Notes: generated from the sequence alone by a model not told the origin. A DNA stretch of 64,000 nucleotides from Ruegeria spongiae (GCF_023502395.1 NZ_JAMFMB010000006.1:1-64000); one strand, 5' to 3'; shown: positions 1 through 9,567, counted from the first letter of the stretch. Program-made: numbers and translations.

Positions 1-288
1 GTCGAACACGTCCTCGACCACATCCCAGGCCTCTACGAGAACCCGCGAGAACAGCGATTTGCGTTTTTTGACCTTGCGCCGCACTTTCTTGCGCTGGTCC
101 CACGGGATGCTGGCAGCGGGAGCGCTCTTTCTCCGGGTCTGCACCCGTTCGCGCGGCAGCATCTTCAGGTCATGCAGCGGCGCGCCACAGGCAGAGCAGC
201 TCAATTCATGGCGATCTCGGCCCCGCAGAACCAGCGCGGCGCGGGTGCCGCAATAGCAGCAGGTGGCGATTTTCTGCGGGCTGGGAAT
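1..288 (-). CDS. Zinc-ribbon protein, C-terminus cut by window edge, apparent ATT start
   Basis: The frame is open for 96 codons down to the window edge, so the C-terminus is missing. Near the N-terminus CCYCG and CSACG give two CxxC knuckles of a small zinc ribbon. A strongly basic middle (KVRRKVKKRK) follows, which would suit nucleic-acid or ribosome contact, but no function is known to me. There is no ATG, GTG or TTG near the expected start. An in-frame TAG lies 9 nt upstream of an ATT codon, and AGGAGG lies 5 nt before that ATT, so ATT is the best start. The gene follows rlmB directly and is very probably cotranscribed with it. Confidence 0.7.
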   Translation of the reverse strand, partial: MPSPQKIATCCYCGTRAALVLRGRDRHELSCSACGAPLHDLKMLPRERVQTRRKSAPAASIPWDQRKKVRRKVKKRKSLFSRVLVEAWDVVEDVFD

Positions 289-293
289 GGCGG

Positions 294-300
294 CCTCCTA
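294..300 (-). promoter_or_regulatory. Shine-Dalgarno overlapping the rlmB stop codon
   Basis: On the minus strand the rlmB stop TAG runs straight into the ribosome binding site of the next gene (TAGGAGG). A ribosome terminating on rlmB sits on the AGGAGG of the zinc-ribbon gene, which suggests translational coupling and supports the ATT initiation codon 5 nt downstream. Confidence 0.7.
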
Positions 301-1074
301 TCGTGGTTGAGAGGCATATAGGGCGATTGCCGCCGCATTTGAGACGTTGAGTGAGCCAAATCCGCCTGCCGCATCAATTTTGACCAGTTTATCAACCGTT
401 TCTTTTGTCTTCTGCCTCAACCCCGGGCCCTCGGCCCCCAGCACCAGCGCCACCGGCTGCGCCTTTTGATCGCCAAGCGCCTGCTCAACGGTCTGCTCTG
501 CCTCGCCATCCAACCCCAGCACCAGGAATCCCATGCCCTGCAACTCGGTGATGGTGTCGGCCAGATTGCGGACCCGTAGATAGGGTTGACGCTCCAACGC
601 GCCGCTCGCGGTCTTGGCAAGCGCGCCGGTCTCGGGTGCCGAATGATGCCGGGTGCCGATCACCGCGCTGGCGCCCAGAACCTCGGCCGAGCGCAGGATC
701 GCGCCCACATTATGCGGGTCCGTGACCCGGTCCAGCAGGATCACGCGAGGGTTCTCACGCCCGATGCAATTCTCAGCCAGTCCGCCCCAGTTCAGCGGCC
801 GCACCTCCAGCGCTGCGCCCTGATGGACCGAGCCGGGATCAATCGGCGCGCTGAACTTGCGGGGATCGACCAGCTCGGGCTCGATCCCGCCCTCGGCAAT
901 CGCTTCGGCCAGCTTGTCGCGGGCGTTCAGCGTAACCAGAAGCCGCAGTTTCTGCCGCGCCGGGTTGCGCAGCGCATCGCGCACCGCATGCAGACCAAAG
1001 AGCCAAACGGTCTCATCGCCCGCCGCCTTGCGCGCCTGCTCTTTCTCGACGACCCATTTGGGTTTCTTGGCCAT
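298..1074 (-). CDS. rlmB: 23S rRNA (guanosine-2'-O)-methyltransferase RlmB
   Basis: This 258-residue SpoU-class methyltransferase methylates the ribose of G2251 (E. coli numbering) in the 23S rRNA P loop. Residues about 20-95 form the small substrate-binding domain. Residues about 108-255 form the knotted catalytic domain, with motif 1 DPHNVGAILRSAE (119-131), motif 2 LGAEGPGLR (212-220) and motif 3 SLNVSNAAAIALY (241-253), which bind S-adenosylmethionine. The length is normal for alphaproteobacterial RlmB. Its stop codon is part of the ribosome binding site of the following zinc-ribbon gene. TrmH is the main alternative, but the N-terminal domain and motif spacing favour RlmB. Confidence 0.93.
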   Translation of the reverse strand: MAKKPKWVVEKEQARKAAGDETVWLFGLHAVRDALRNPARQKLRLLVTLNARDKLAEAIAEGGIEPELVDPRKFSAPIDPGSVHQGAALEVRPLNWGGLAENCIGRENPRVILLDRVTDPHNVGAILRSAEVLGASAVIGTRHHSAPETGALAKTASGALERQPYLRVRNLADTITELQGMGFLVLGLDGEAEQTVEQALGDQKAQPVALVLGAEGPGLRQKTKETVDKLVKIDAAGGFGSLNVSNAAAIALYASQPR

Positions 1075-1291
1075 GTCCCGCCCATCCGTTTTGTGGTTCG
1101 GGGCACATATCAGATGCGCGGGTGCTGGGAAACATGAGACTTGCGAGTGATTGCCGCACCATCTTCAGACGCCTGTTTCGACCGGGAAATCCAGCATCCG
1201 ACCCGCTGCCTGGCCGTCATTCACCGAGTACCGCAAATTCGACATTTTCCGGTTGACGCCCCCTGCCCGCTTGTCTATCCCGCACCGTGTT
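1075..1291. other. Intergenic region between rlmB and tRNA-Tyr
   Basis: A 217-nt spacer between divergently oriented rlmB and tRNA-Tyr that must hold both promoters. I see no convincing reading frame, hairpin or repeat in it. Confidence 0.5.
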
Positions 1292-1375
1292 GGGCGACAG
1301 GCCGCAAGGTGTGGCAGGGGACTGTAACTCCCTCGCGGAGACGCACGCCTGGTTCGATTCCAGGGTCGCCCACCA
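1292..1375 (+). tRNA. tRNA-Tyr (anticodon GTA)
   Basis: An 84-nt cloverleaf with the CCA end encoded. The acceptor stem GGGCGAC pairs with GTCGCCC, the anticodon loop is CTGTAAC, and the T arm is CCTGG-TTCGATT-CCAGG. The variable arm is long (class II), as expected for bacterial tRNA-Tyr. It is followed by a lower-GC gene on the same strand, but no copy of the tRNA 3' end was found downstream and there is no integrase. Confidence 0.95.
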
Positions 1376-1568
1376 TTCCTCACAAGATACCGCGATTGGA
1401 TCGCAAATGTTCTTCGGTGCGGCACATCCGTGAGACATGGCACCGTCGAGCTGGTCAGCTTGCCGACATCTCGTCAAAGACTGTTCGCTCTGCGCGCGTG
1501 CTCTTTCCAAGTGTTGTGTACTGTGTTCCTTTGCATGTGAGAAAATCAAATCATTTGGATCATGCACG
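1376..1568. other. Lower-GC spacer after tRNA-Tyr
   Basis: A 193-nt spacer between the tRNA and the capsule-type gene. The frame of the downstream gene stays open into it, but its translation is cysteine-rich and unlike real protein, so it was not included in the gene. No clear terminator or repeat is seen. Confidence 0.4.
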
Positions 1569-2567
1569 GTGAACAAAGCAGGCTTGGCGGGCAAGGGCGG
1601 TTTCCGAAAACTGAACACATTGGGCCAATTGCTAACAGGCAAGACACCGCTCGTGGTGCACGCCACTGAAAGTTGGTATGAAAAGCTGCTCTGCGGGCAG
1701 ATCGACTTCTTTGCGAAGATCGCGGCCAGTGCTTCGGAAAACGGTCACAAACCTCTGCTGGTTCCTGCCCCGAGTATCAAATCCAGGCTCGCCTTGGCGA
1801 TGGATCACAAACACATTGTGGTGGGAATGCGCAAAGCGCAGGGCGCAAGAATACTGCATGCGCATACGAGCTACATCTGGGGCTTCTGGTACCTCGATCC
1901 CAAGGGGTATTACTGGTCATCATCATTGGTGGACACCGCGTTCGACCCAAAGAAGATAAACGCGGCACAGGCCAAGTATTTCTTTGACGGCGTCAGCGGA
2001 TATATGAGGCGCGAGAATGTCTCGAAGCTTGCGCAGCCAGACCGTGGCAGCATCCCGGTCAGACCAGCAGCTGCGACTGTGTTTTTGCAGGAAATTGACG
2101 CCTTCAAGACACCGGTGCACTATCTGGGCACGCTTGAGATGATCCGCAACACTGCGCTGGCGACCAACAAACGCGTCTATGTCAAACTGCATCCCGCGCA
2201 AACTGACCGAACCAGAAAGGCAGTGCTTGGACTGTGCGCGGAATTGCCCAATGTCGAGGTAACAATCGCAAGTATTCACGATTTGATAGAGGCGTCCGCT
2301 GTGACGGTCTCGCAGAATTCGGCGGTGGGGTTCGAGGCATTGATGCACAGGAAACCAGTGGTGACCTGTGGTCGGTGCGACTTCCATCATGCAACATTGG
2401 TGGCGCGCACAGCCGAAGAATTGCAACGCTATGTTCAGACTGCGCCGCAGCAGCTGCGTGATTTTCCGTATGGGCGCTACTTCTACTGGTTTCTCGGGGA
2501 AAACATGCTGGAGCCACAGAAAGAGGAGTTTCTGGATCGGGCATGGGCGCGCATCAATCGCCTTTAG
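1569..2567 (+). CDS. Capsule polysaccharide biosynthesis-type protein (glycosyltransferase-like)
   Basis: The protein is about 332 residues. The C-terminal half has the signature of capsular polysaccharide/CDP-glycerol-type transferases: VYVKLHPAQ, then a run with VSQNSAVGFEALMHRKPVV, then CDFHH. This matches the SxxxxEAL..KPV pattern of KpsC/KpsS-like proteins (Capsule_synth family). A cytoplasmic role in polysaccharide assembly is inferred. GTG 1569 is chosen as the start because the upstream in-frame sequence is cysteine-rich and implausible; the ribosome binding site is weak. The gene stands alone, with no capsule neighbours, immediately behind tRNA-Tyr. Single lines counted by eye inside it gave 52% and 58% GC against 72% for a line in rlmB, so it may be a transferred gene. 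Confidence 0.6.
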   Translation: MNKAGLAGKGGFRKLNTLGQLLTGKTPLVVHATESWYEKLLCGQIDFFAKIAASASENGHKPLLVPAPSIKSRLALAMDHKHIVVGMRKAQGARILHAHTSYIWGFWYLDPKGYYWSSSLVDTAFDPKKINAAQAKYFFDGVSGYMRRENVSKLAQPDRGSIPVRPAAATVFLQEIDAFKTPVHYLGTLEMIRNTALATNKRVYVKLHPAQTDRTRKAVLGLCAELPNVEVTIASIHDLIEASAVTVSQNSAVGFEALMHRKPVVTCGRCDFHHATLVARTAEELQRYVQTAPQQLRDFPYGRYFYWFLGENMLEPQKEEFLDRAWARINRL

Positions 2568-2678
2568 GCGTGTTTCCTGCCACTTACCCGCGCCGCCGAA
2601 GGGTCACATGCCATTTGCATCATTGACCGGAACAGCGGCTGGCCCACTTCCGTTTGGATGGACCCGCCAAATGAAATT

Positions 2679-2702
2679 CTAAACCACCCGTCGTCGGGGT
2701 TT
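2679..2702. terminator. Possible bidirectional terminator
   Basis: An imperfect hairpin (AAACCACCCG, loop TCGT, CGGGGTTTT) lies between the ends of two convergent genes. It has T residues on the plus-strand side and an AAA/TTT end for the minus strand. The bulge makes it weak. Confidence 0.35.
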
Positions 2703-3229
2703 TACATCGTCTGCGCTTGCGCCAGAGGCAATGAAGCCGGGTCGAGCCAGTTCCGCAAGGTGTCGATGTCGGCCTCCAGCACCTCGGCCATGCCACCGGC
2801 GAATTCCTGAAACCGGTCGAGGTTCAGCCCGTTGACGCCCACCAGCACCGGAATCTCACGCTCCAGCGCATCGGCGATCACCGGGCGAAAGCCGCGGCCA
2901 TCGGCCTCGTGCTTGCCGAACTTGTTGATGATCAGCAGCTCTGGTCCGGCATCCAGAGACTGGGTGACCAGCCCCACAGCGCGCTCCAACTCGGCCGGGT
3001 CCAACCGGCATCCCCGTGCATTTGCACCCAGCGACTGCGAGATTCGGATGGTCTGGCCACTGGGCAGCACCTTGAGGTCCATGTCGCATGTATAGCCGTC
3101 GGCGCATTCGGTGTTGGTCTGCACCACACCAGCCAGCGCTGTTCCGGCCTGTGACATCCGGTCGGCAAAGGCGCTCAGCAGCAGATCGGTGGCGCCGCGT
3201 TCGGTCGTCGTGACACAGGCGAGCTTCAT
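2702..3229 (-). CDS. DUF2478 family protein (degenerate P-loop, NTPase-like)
   Basis: The protein has 175 residues and starts MKLACVTTTERGATDLLL, where a classical Walker A would stand but the GKS/T is missing. LLIINKFGKHEADGRG resembles a Walker B strand. The cysteines in TECADGYTCD and ARGCRLDP are typical of the DUF2478 family as I recall it; that family is often found near molybdate transport or molybdoenzyme genes. The start at 3229 is preferred over an upstream in-frame codon because AGGAAA lies just before it. The gene sits directly downstream of nnrU in the same direction (64-nt gap), which suggests a shared role in anaerobic or nitrogen-oxide metabolism. Biochemical function is unknown. 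Confidence 0.7.
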   Translation of the reverse strand: MKLACVTTTERGATDLLLSAFADRMSQAGTALAGVVQTNTECADGYTCDMDLKVLPSGQTIRISQSLGANARGCRLDPAELERAVGLVTQSLDAGPELLIINKFGKHEADGRGFRPVIADALEREIPVLVGVNGLNLDRFQEFAGGMAEVLEADIDTLRNWLDPASLPLAQAQTM

Positions 3230-3293
3230 GAGAGGTTTCCTTTTCCTGGTCTCATCGCGTTCAAATAGCATGGATTGTCCGCCCCGGCCACGT

Positions 3294-3962
3294 TCATAGC
3301 GGGACCGGAGACAGGCCGATCACCCAGCCATGCAGGGCAAATAGCAGTGCATAAAGAGCCGCGCCGCCGATCAGTGCATGCGGTCGCAGCAGTGCCGCTG
3401 CGCCACGCAGCGACAGCCGGGCTGTGTTTCCGGCCAGCCGGTCCCACTCCGCCCCCATCATCCGCCGCTTGCGCCGGTCGATCAGGGCCATGCCCGCGAC
3501 GGAAAACGCCGCAAAGCCGCCAAACAGGATCACATGGGCCAGGTCCCCATTGGCCAGCAGATGCGCCAGCGACCAGAGCATCAGCGCCAGCAGCAGCGGA
3601 TGGCGCGACAGGGCGAGGATGCCGGGATGCCCGGGGTCGAAATCGCCCTGCCCCAACCCGCCAAACGAGAGCGGGTTGCGCACCGACATGCCCGCCACGA
3701 TCAGCGGACAGGCCAGCGCCATCAGCAGCGCCGGTGCCCAGCGCAGTGCGGCATGGGGCGGCAAGACCTGCACATAAGGCGCCTGCGCTGCGGCCATGAC
3801 CAGCCAGATCAGGATCAGCACCGACAACAGGGAATACCCCAGAATGTAGGGCCGCAGCCCGACCGCCCCGACCAGCGCGGCCCTGACCCGGGGCCGGGCC
3901 GGGATCATGTGGCTGGCCAGAAAGGCCAGCAGCGCCAGTGTGAAGTCGGTCCAGCCGCTCAT
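3294..3962 (-). CDS. nnrU: NnrU family membrane protein
   Basis: A 222-residue integral membrane protein with about six hydrophobic helices. The core GDFDPGHPGILALSRHPLLLALMLWSLAHLLANGD carries the NnrU signature histidines, of the kind that ligate haem in the related zeta-carotene isomerase. NnrU is known to be needed for nitrite/nitric oxide reduction in Rhodobacter denitrifiers, though its reaction there is unclear. The start MSGWTDF at 3962 follows GAGGCG. A TTG-N8-CAA Fnr/Nnr-type box is centred about 65 nt upstream of the start. No nir or nor genes are in the window. Confidence 0.85.
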   Translation of the reverse strand: MSGWTDFTLALLAFLASHMIPARPRVRAALVGAVGLRPYILGYSLLSVLILIWLVMAAAQAPYVQVLPPHAALRWAPALLMALACPLIVAGMSVRNPLSFGGLGQGDFDPGHPGILALSRHPLLLALMLWSLAHLLANGDLAHVILFGGFAAFSVAGMALIDRRKRRMMGAEWDRLAGNTARLSLRGAAALLRPHALIGGAALYALLFALHGWVIGLSPVPL

Positions 3963-4020
3963 TCCATCGCCTCGTGTCGCTCTGCGATCTCCGTTCTGGA
4001 ACAGAGACCCTCGCCGCGCC

Positions 4021-4034
4021 TTGTCATTGATCAA
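4021..4034 (-). promoter_or_regulatory. Fnr/NnrR-type box upstream of nnrU
   Basis: TTGTCATTGATCAA matches the TTGAT-N4-ATCAA dyad of the Crp/Fnr family, with one Nnr-like half (TTGTC) and one perfect Fnr half (ATCAA). It is centred about 65 nt before the nnrU start codon, a usual place for an activator site. Confidence 0.6.
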
Positions 4035-4049
4035 GTCGCGCGGGCTTGG

Positions 4050-6112
4050 TTACAGCCCCAGCGCCTGCCTGCGTTCCTCGGCAAAGCCCTGCACCATACG
4101 GTCGGCGATCAGCGCCAGGATGGCCATCGCAGCCCCTGCCGAGATGCCCAGCCCCACATCCGCCTGCCCCAGCGCCAGATAGATCGACTGACCCAGACCG
4201 GTGGTGCCGATCAGCGCCGCGATCACCAGCATGGCAAAGGCATAAAGGATGGTCTGGTTCAGCCCCAGCAGGATCGTTGGCGCTGCATAAGGCGCGCGGA
4301 TGTCGCGCAGGATCTGCCACTCGGTCGCGCCGCTGGAAATCGCGGCCTCCATCATCTCGTCAGGGGTGTTGACCAGCCCGTGCCGTGTGTAGCGGATCAT
4401 CGGAACAACGGCATAGGCGCAGATCGCCAGAAAGGCCGAGAACTCGCCGATCTGGAACACCATCAGCACCGGGATCAGGAACACGAACAAGGGGATCGTC
4501 TGCAGCATGTCGCAAATCGGGCGCACGATCTTCCAGGCGGTCTCGCTGACCGCGCTGAGCAGACCGATCGCCCCACCCACGACGGCGCAGGCAAAGACCG
4601 CCGCACCGCTCAGGTAAAGCGACAGCAGCGCCCGCTCCCACAGGCCAGAGACAAGGATGGTGGAGAGCAGGATCACCGACATCAGCGCCAGCTTGCGCCC
4701 GCCAGCCACCCAGCCCAGCGCCGCCGTACCACTCAGCACGAAAGGCCAGGGCAGATTGGCGATGCCGGTTTCCAGCATGCCGATGCCGATCAGCACCATC
4801 AGCCCACCGGTCGCATGGCCGCGCCAGGCCATCAGCGCGGCGATCACCGCACCGGCGGCGAACAGCCCATAGCTCATGGCCGGGGTCCAGGCAAAACCCC
4901 ATGTGAAAGGCAGCACCGCCTGATCCAGCCCGATCCGCAAGGGCAGCAACACATAGAACATCGAGTTGTTTTTGAGCGCGTCCAGCCACGGGCCATTGGC
5001 CTGCGTGAAGGCGGTCAACCCGCTGTCGACCGCACCGGCAACCGGGTCCATCAGGGTGAATTCCGACGCGTTGGGCAGGCTGGACCAGAACAGTGCGGTA
5101 AAGACCACACCAAACGCCACCAGTGCCCAGACCACGCGACGGTCATGGCGCTTGCGCTCGGTCGCCAGCGCGCCGCTCATCCGGTCGATGATAACGGCAA
5201 AGACCACGATCACCATGCCCGCCAGCAAGGCCTCGCCGAACTGTGCCTTGCGCATGGTCAGCAGGACCTCCCAGCCGATATCGTTGAAGCCGCCGATCAC
5301 CGCCGCGATGATCACCATCGACAGCGCCGCCATCAGGCACTGGTTCACTCCGATCATGATCTGGGTGGTGGCCGAGGGGATCTCGACCTGAAAGAGTTGC
5401 TGGAACCGCGTACCGCCGGACATGATGGCGGCCTCCTTGATCTCGGGTTCGACCCGCTCCAGCCCCAGCATCACGTTGCGCGCCATGGGAGGGGCGGCAT
5501 AGATCGCCGAGGCGATCAGCCCGACCACCGGGCCAAAGCCGAACAGCAAGAGCAATGGTGTGAGATAGGCGAAGGTCGGCACGGTCTGCATCACATCGAG
5601 CACCGCTTGCACGACGGATTTCACCCGTGGCACCTCATTGGCCAGAATACCAATCGCGCCGCCAAGGATCAGCGCCAGCGGGACCGAGACCGCCACCAGC
5701 GCCAGCGTGTTCATGCTTTGTGGCCAATAACCCGAGGACAGCACAAAGCTCAGCCCCAGAAAGCCCAGCGCCGCCATCGGCAAGCCGCCGATATACCAGC
5801 CCAGCGCCGTCACCAGCCCGATCACGATGGGCCAGGGTGTCGCGCCCAGCGCCGCATTCGCCCAGTTCATCGGATAGCGCATCAACTCGGAAAACAGCCG
5901 TGCAACCGGCTTGATCCCTTCCAGAAACCATTTCAACCCGGCCCCGACCCAGTCCGTCGCGGGCAGCACCCATTCCGCAGGCCAAATCACCAGCCAAGGC
6001 ACCAACGGCTCCAGCACCAGACACAGCGCGCCGACCAGCAGCGTGATCAGAGCCACTTGCGTACCCCTGGTCAGATGGGTCAATGCGTGTGGGGTAAGCT
6101 GTTCATCGGCAC

Positions 6113-6116
<4 letters not shown>
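4050..6116 (-). CDS. Betaine/choline-type ABC transporter permease, two permease domains fused
   Basis: A 688-residue inner-membrane protein containing two complete ProW-like permease domains. The first (about 130-330) has the EAA loop EIKEAAIMSGGTRFQQLFQVEIP. The second (about 490-680) has MMEAAISSGATEWQILRDIRAP. Each has five or six helices, so one chain can supply both halves of the transport channel. Most ProW proteins are about half this length and act as homodimers. The ATG overlaps the stop of the ATPase gene by 4 nt (ATGA). Substrate is a quaternary ammonium compound: glycine betaine, choline or TMAO-like. The BetI-type box before the operon favours choline or betaine. Confidence 0.88.
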
Positions 6117-7165
<1,049 letters not shown>

Positions 7166-7175
7166 CTGTTGCGGC

Positions 7176-8132
7176 TCACTTGGTGGCCGCGTCAACGACG
7201 GGGCGCCACTTGTCCTCGTTCCCGGTCATCCAGGTGGCGACCACCTCTTCGACGGCACCGCCATCGACATCGATCGCGCCCATCATCGGCTGCTGGTCTT
7301 CGACCGCCAGCTCATAATTGGACAGAATCTCATAGGCGGCGGGCCATTTATCCGCGAATCCGGACCAACCGGCCTTGAAGATACGCGAGGGCGCGAAATC
7401 GCAGTCATTGACCGCGTTTGGGTTGGGTCCCCAGGCCGGATCGTTGAAACACGCCTCTTCGCCCGCAGGCAGGTCGACGAACTGCACGTCATAGGCCGAC
7501 ATCGCCCAATGCGGCTGCCAGAAGGTGATCAGCAGCGGTGATTTGCGCTCGGTCGAGGCGCGCAGTTCCGCGATCAGCGCCCCTTCGGAGCCAGCGGGAA
7601 CAGCCTTGAACGGCAGATCCAGACCGGTCATGCGATCGGCACCGGGCGTGCCCCAATCCGCCGGGTAATCCACAAGGCGGCCGCCGGGCAGCGTTTCGGC
7701 GGTGGCGAAGACCTGCGCGCACTCCTGCAGCGCCTCCCAGGCAGGCAGGCCGGGACACAGCTCGGCCACATGGGCCGGGTAAGCGATGCCTTCCTTGGCA
7801 TCGAGGCCCAGATCCCCGATCTCTACCACAGTGCCCTCGTCCACCTTCTTGGCGTATTCGTCGGACACATTCGAGGACCAGATTTCCAGCGTGGCGTGGA
7901 TGTCACCATCGGCCAGCGCCTGAAACTGGTTCATCATCCCGGCAGTGACATATTCCACATTGTACCCTGCGGCCTTGAGCATCTCGCCCGCCACATGGGT
8001 TGTTACATGCTGGCCGGTCCATTCGTTGACGGCGAGTTTGATCGGCTCGTCCACAGCCCCCATATCCGCGGCCTGCGCCAAACCGGCCACGGCACTCAGA
8101 ACGATCCCCAAGCTGGCTGTCTTCATCTGCAC
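7176..8132 (-). CDS. Betaine/choline-type ABC transporter periplasmic binding protein (OpuAC family)
   Basis: A 318-residue secreted protein. A short signal peptide ends around AGLAQAADM, and the OpuAC-type binding domain follows, opening with IKLAVNEWTGQHVTTHV. Tryptophans suited to an aromatic cage for a trimethylammonium head group are seen at EWTGQH, LEIWSSN, YPADWGTPG and FWQPHW. Paired cysteines occur at ELCPGLPAWEALQECA and EEACFNDPAWGPNPNAVNDC. It is the first gene of a three-gene operon with the ATPase and fused permease. The exact ligand cannot be read from sequence; TMAO-binding TmoX proteins belong to the same family. Confidence 0.88.
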   Translation of the reverse strand: MQMKTASLGIVLSAVAGLAQAADMGAVDEPIKLAVNEWTGQHVTTHVAGEMLKAAGYNVEYVTAGMMNQFQALADGDIHATLEIWSSNVSDEYAKKVDEGTVVEIGDLGLDAKEGIAYPAHVAELCPGLPAWEALQECAQVFATAETLPGGRLVDYPADWGTPGADRMTGLDLPFKAVPAGSEGALIAELRASTERKSPLLITFWQPHWAMSAYDVQFVDLPAGEEACFNDPAWGPNPNAVNDCDFAPSRIFKAGWSGFADKWPAAYEILSNYELAVEDQQPMMGAIDVDGGAVEEVVATWMTGNEDKWRPVVDAATK

Positions 8133-8220
8133 TTCTCCCTGTTATGCGTCTGTTGCGCGCGCTGCCAGCATCGTCTGATTCCGGGCCGGTGTCACGCGGC
8201 ACAACCTGTGCGCAGTTTTC

Positions 8221-8237
8221 TTGATTGAGCAGTCAAT
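8221..8237. promoter_or_regulatory. BetI-like operator upstream of the betaine/choline transporter
   Basis: TTGATTGAGCAGTCAAT lies 89-105 nt upstream of the binding-protein start. It matches the operator in front of betI (42634-42650, minus-strand reading TTGATTGACGGGTCAAT) at 14 of 17 positions. All mismatches fall in the three central bases, where a dyad spacer is expected. Confidence 0.6.
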
Positions 8238-8303
8238 TATCAAACAGGTCGTTTTGTTTTTGTCGAGTAAAAAATGGCGCTCCTGGTGAACTGATGTGCG
8301 TGT

Positions 8304-9533
8304 TCAGCCACGGACCTGCTGGAACCGCTGCTTCCAGGTGACGCATCGTTGCGCATCCCGCGTCTCATAGGCTTTCAGCGCCGCGGCAGGGGTTTGATCG
8401 AACCGGGCCTCGGCATCCTCGGCAAGAGCCGTCAGGCGCATCGAATACCACGCGGTGACACCGCCACGCGGAGGTGCCTCAAACACCGGGAACTCCGGGT
8501 CGCCACCGGCATCGCTTAACCATGTATTCGCAAGCGACGGGTTCAACACCATCGCACGCGCAAGACTGACGGCATCTGCGCCGCCGCCCTGTATTGCCGC
8601 CACCGCCTGTTGCCTCGTCTCAAACCCGCCGGTCAGCATGATCGGGATGGAGGTGAGCCTTTTGGCCTGGCGCGCAAAACCGAGGAAATACGGACCAGAG
8701 GATGACAGGCCATCCGAACTGGACGCCGCACCGGGAAAATACGTGCCTCCGCTCACGTCGATCAGATCAACCGAGGTTCTATCGAGCAGCCGCACGACCT
8801 TTAGTGCGTCATCCTCGGTCAGACCACCGACAAGCTTGTCGGTGGCGTTGATCTTGATGCCCACGGGAAAGGAGGCCCCCACGGCCTGACGCACGGCTGC
8901 AATAGTCTCGTTAATGATCCGAAAGCGCCCGGAAATTGACCCGCCATAGGTATCCGTCCGGTGATTGAACAGGGGCGACAGGAACTGGCTGAACAGGAAC
9001 CCGTGGCCGGCGTGAATCTGAACGCCGCCAAATCCAGCCTCTTGCGCAATGACGGCGGCGCGGGCATAGGCCTCTGGCAAGGCCTCGATGTCGGCGCGCG
9101 TCATGCCTTCGCATTTCAGGCCCCCGACATTCAGCGGTGACGGCCCTTTGGGCTGGCTGATCGGCCCATGTGACAAGGCGCCGGCATGGCCCAGTTGCGG
9201 CCACAGACCCGCACCATTGACCGCCCCCCGCGTCGCAAGAGATTTCAGCGCGGCCAGATCCGGCGCGGGCGACAGCACGAGATTGCCCGGTTTCTCAGGG
9301 TAGCGCGGGCTTGTCTGCACCTCGCCAATCAGCGACAGCGCCGCCCCCCCCTCTGCCCAACGTTCATAAAGCCGCGCCTGGGCCTGCGTCGGGTTTCCCG
9401 CGCCATCCCCCAGGCTGTCGGACATCGCGGACTTGATCAGGCGGTTCTTCAACCGGGCACCGCAAGGCAGACCCAGAGGCTTTCCCAGCACAGCCCGTGC
9501 CTGTTCGTCGGTTTTGCTCATGTCAGTCTCCAT
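8304..9533 (-). CDS. NADH:flavin oxidoreductase, Old Yellow Enzyme family
   Basis: An FMN-dependent TIM-barrel enzyme of about 409 residues. IHAGHGFLFSQFLSPLFNHRTD followed by YGGSISGRFRI is the family signature, with the HAGHG histidine expected to bind the substrate carbonyl or nitro group. The C-terminal phosphate-binding part is MLTGGF plus GADAVSLARAMV. The family reduces enones, quinones, nitro compounds and dienoyl-CoAs; the substrate here is unknown. ATG 9533 is chosen because GGAGGAC lies 5-6 nt before it. The ArsR gene just upstream and the shared palindromic sites point to induction by an electrophile or toxic metabolite. Confidence 0.85.
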   Translation of the reverse strand: METDMSKTDEQARAVLGKPLGLPCGARLKNRLIKSAMSDSLGDGAGNPTQAQARLYERWAEGGAALSLIGEVQTSPRYPEKPGNLVLSPAPDLAALKSLATRGAVNGAGLWPQLGHAGALSHGPISQPKGPSPLNVGGLKCEGMTRADIEALPEAYARAAVIAQEAGFGGVQIHAGHGFLFSQFLSPLFNHRTDTYGGSISGRFRIINETIAAVRQAVGASFPVGIKINATDKLVGGLTEDDALKVVRLLDRTSVDLIDVSGGTYFPGAASSSDGLSSSGPYFLGFARQAKRLTSIPIMLTGGFETRQQAVAAIQGGGADAVSLARAMVLNPSLANTWLSDAGGDPEFPVFEAPPRGGVTAWYSMRLTALAEDAEARFDQTPAAALKAYETRDAQRCVTWKQRFQQVRG

Positions 9534-9551
9534 CAGGTCCTCCTCCATCGG

Positions 9552-9567
9552 GATATTTCGATATATC
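9552..9567. promoter_or_regulatory. Second ArsR operator, upstream of the Old Yellow Enzyme gene
   Basis: Read on the minus strand this is GATATATCGAAATATC, nearly identical to half of the large palindrome before the arsR-type gene (ATATATCGAGATATC). It lies 19-34 nt upstream of the enzyme start, a position suited to repression. Confidence 0.55.

Noticed and set aside
1437-1568. Extended N-terminus of the capsule-type protein
   Set aside because: The extra 44 residues are full of Cys and Ser and unlike the rest of the protein. GTG 1569 gives a more plausible start.
1292-2701. Genomic island integrated at tRNA-Tyr
   Set aside because: No integrase and no repeat of the tRNA 3' end downstream. 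Only one lower-GC gene is present, so an island cannot be claimed.
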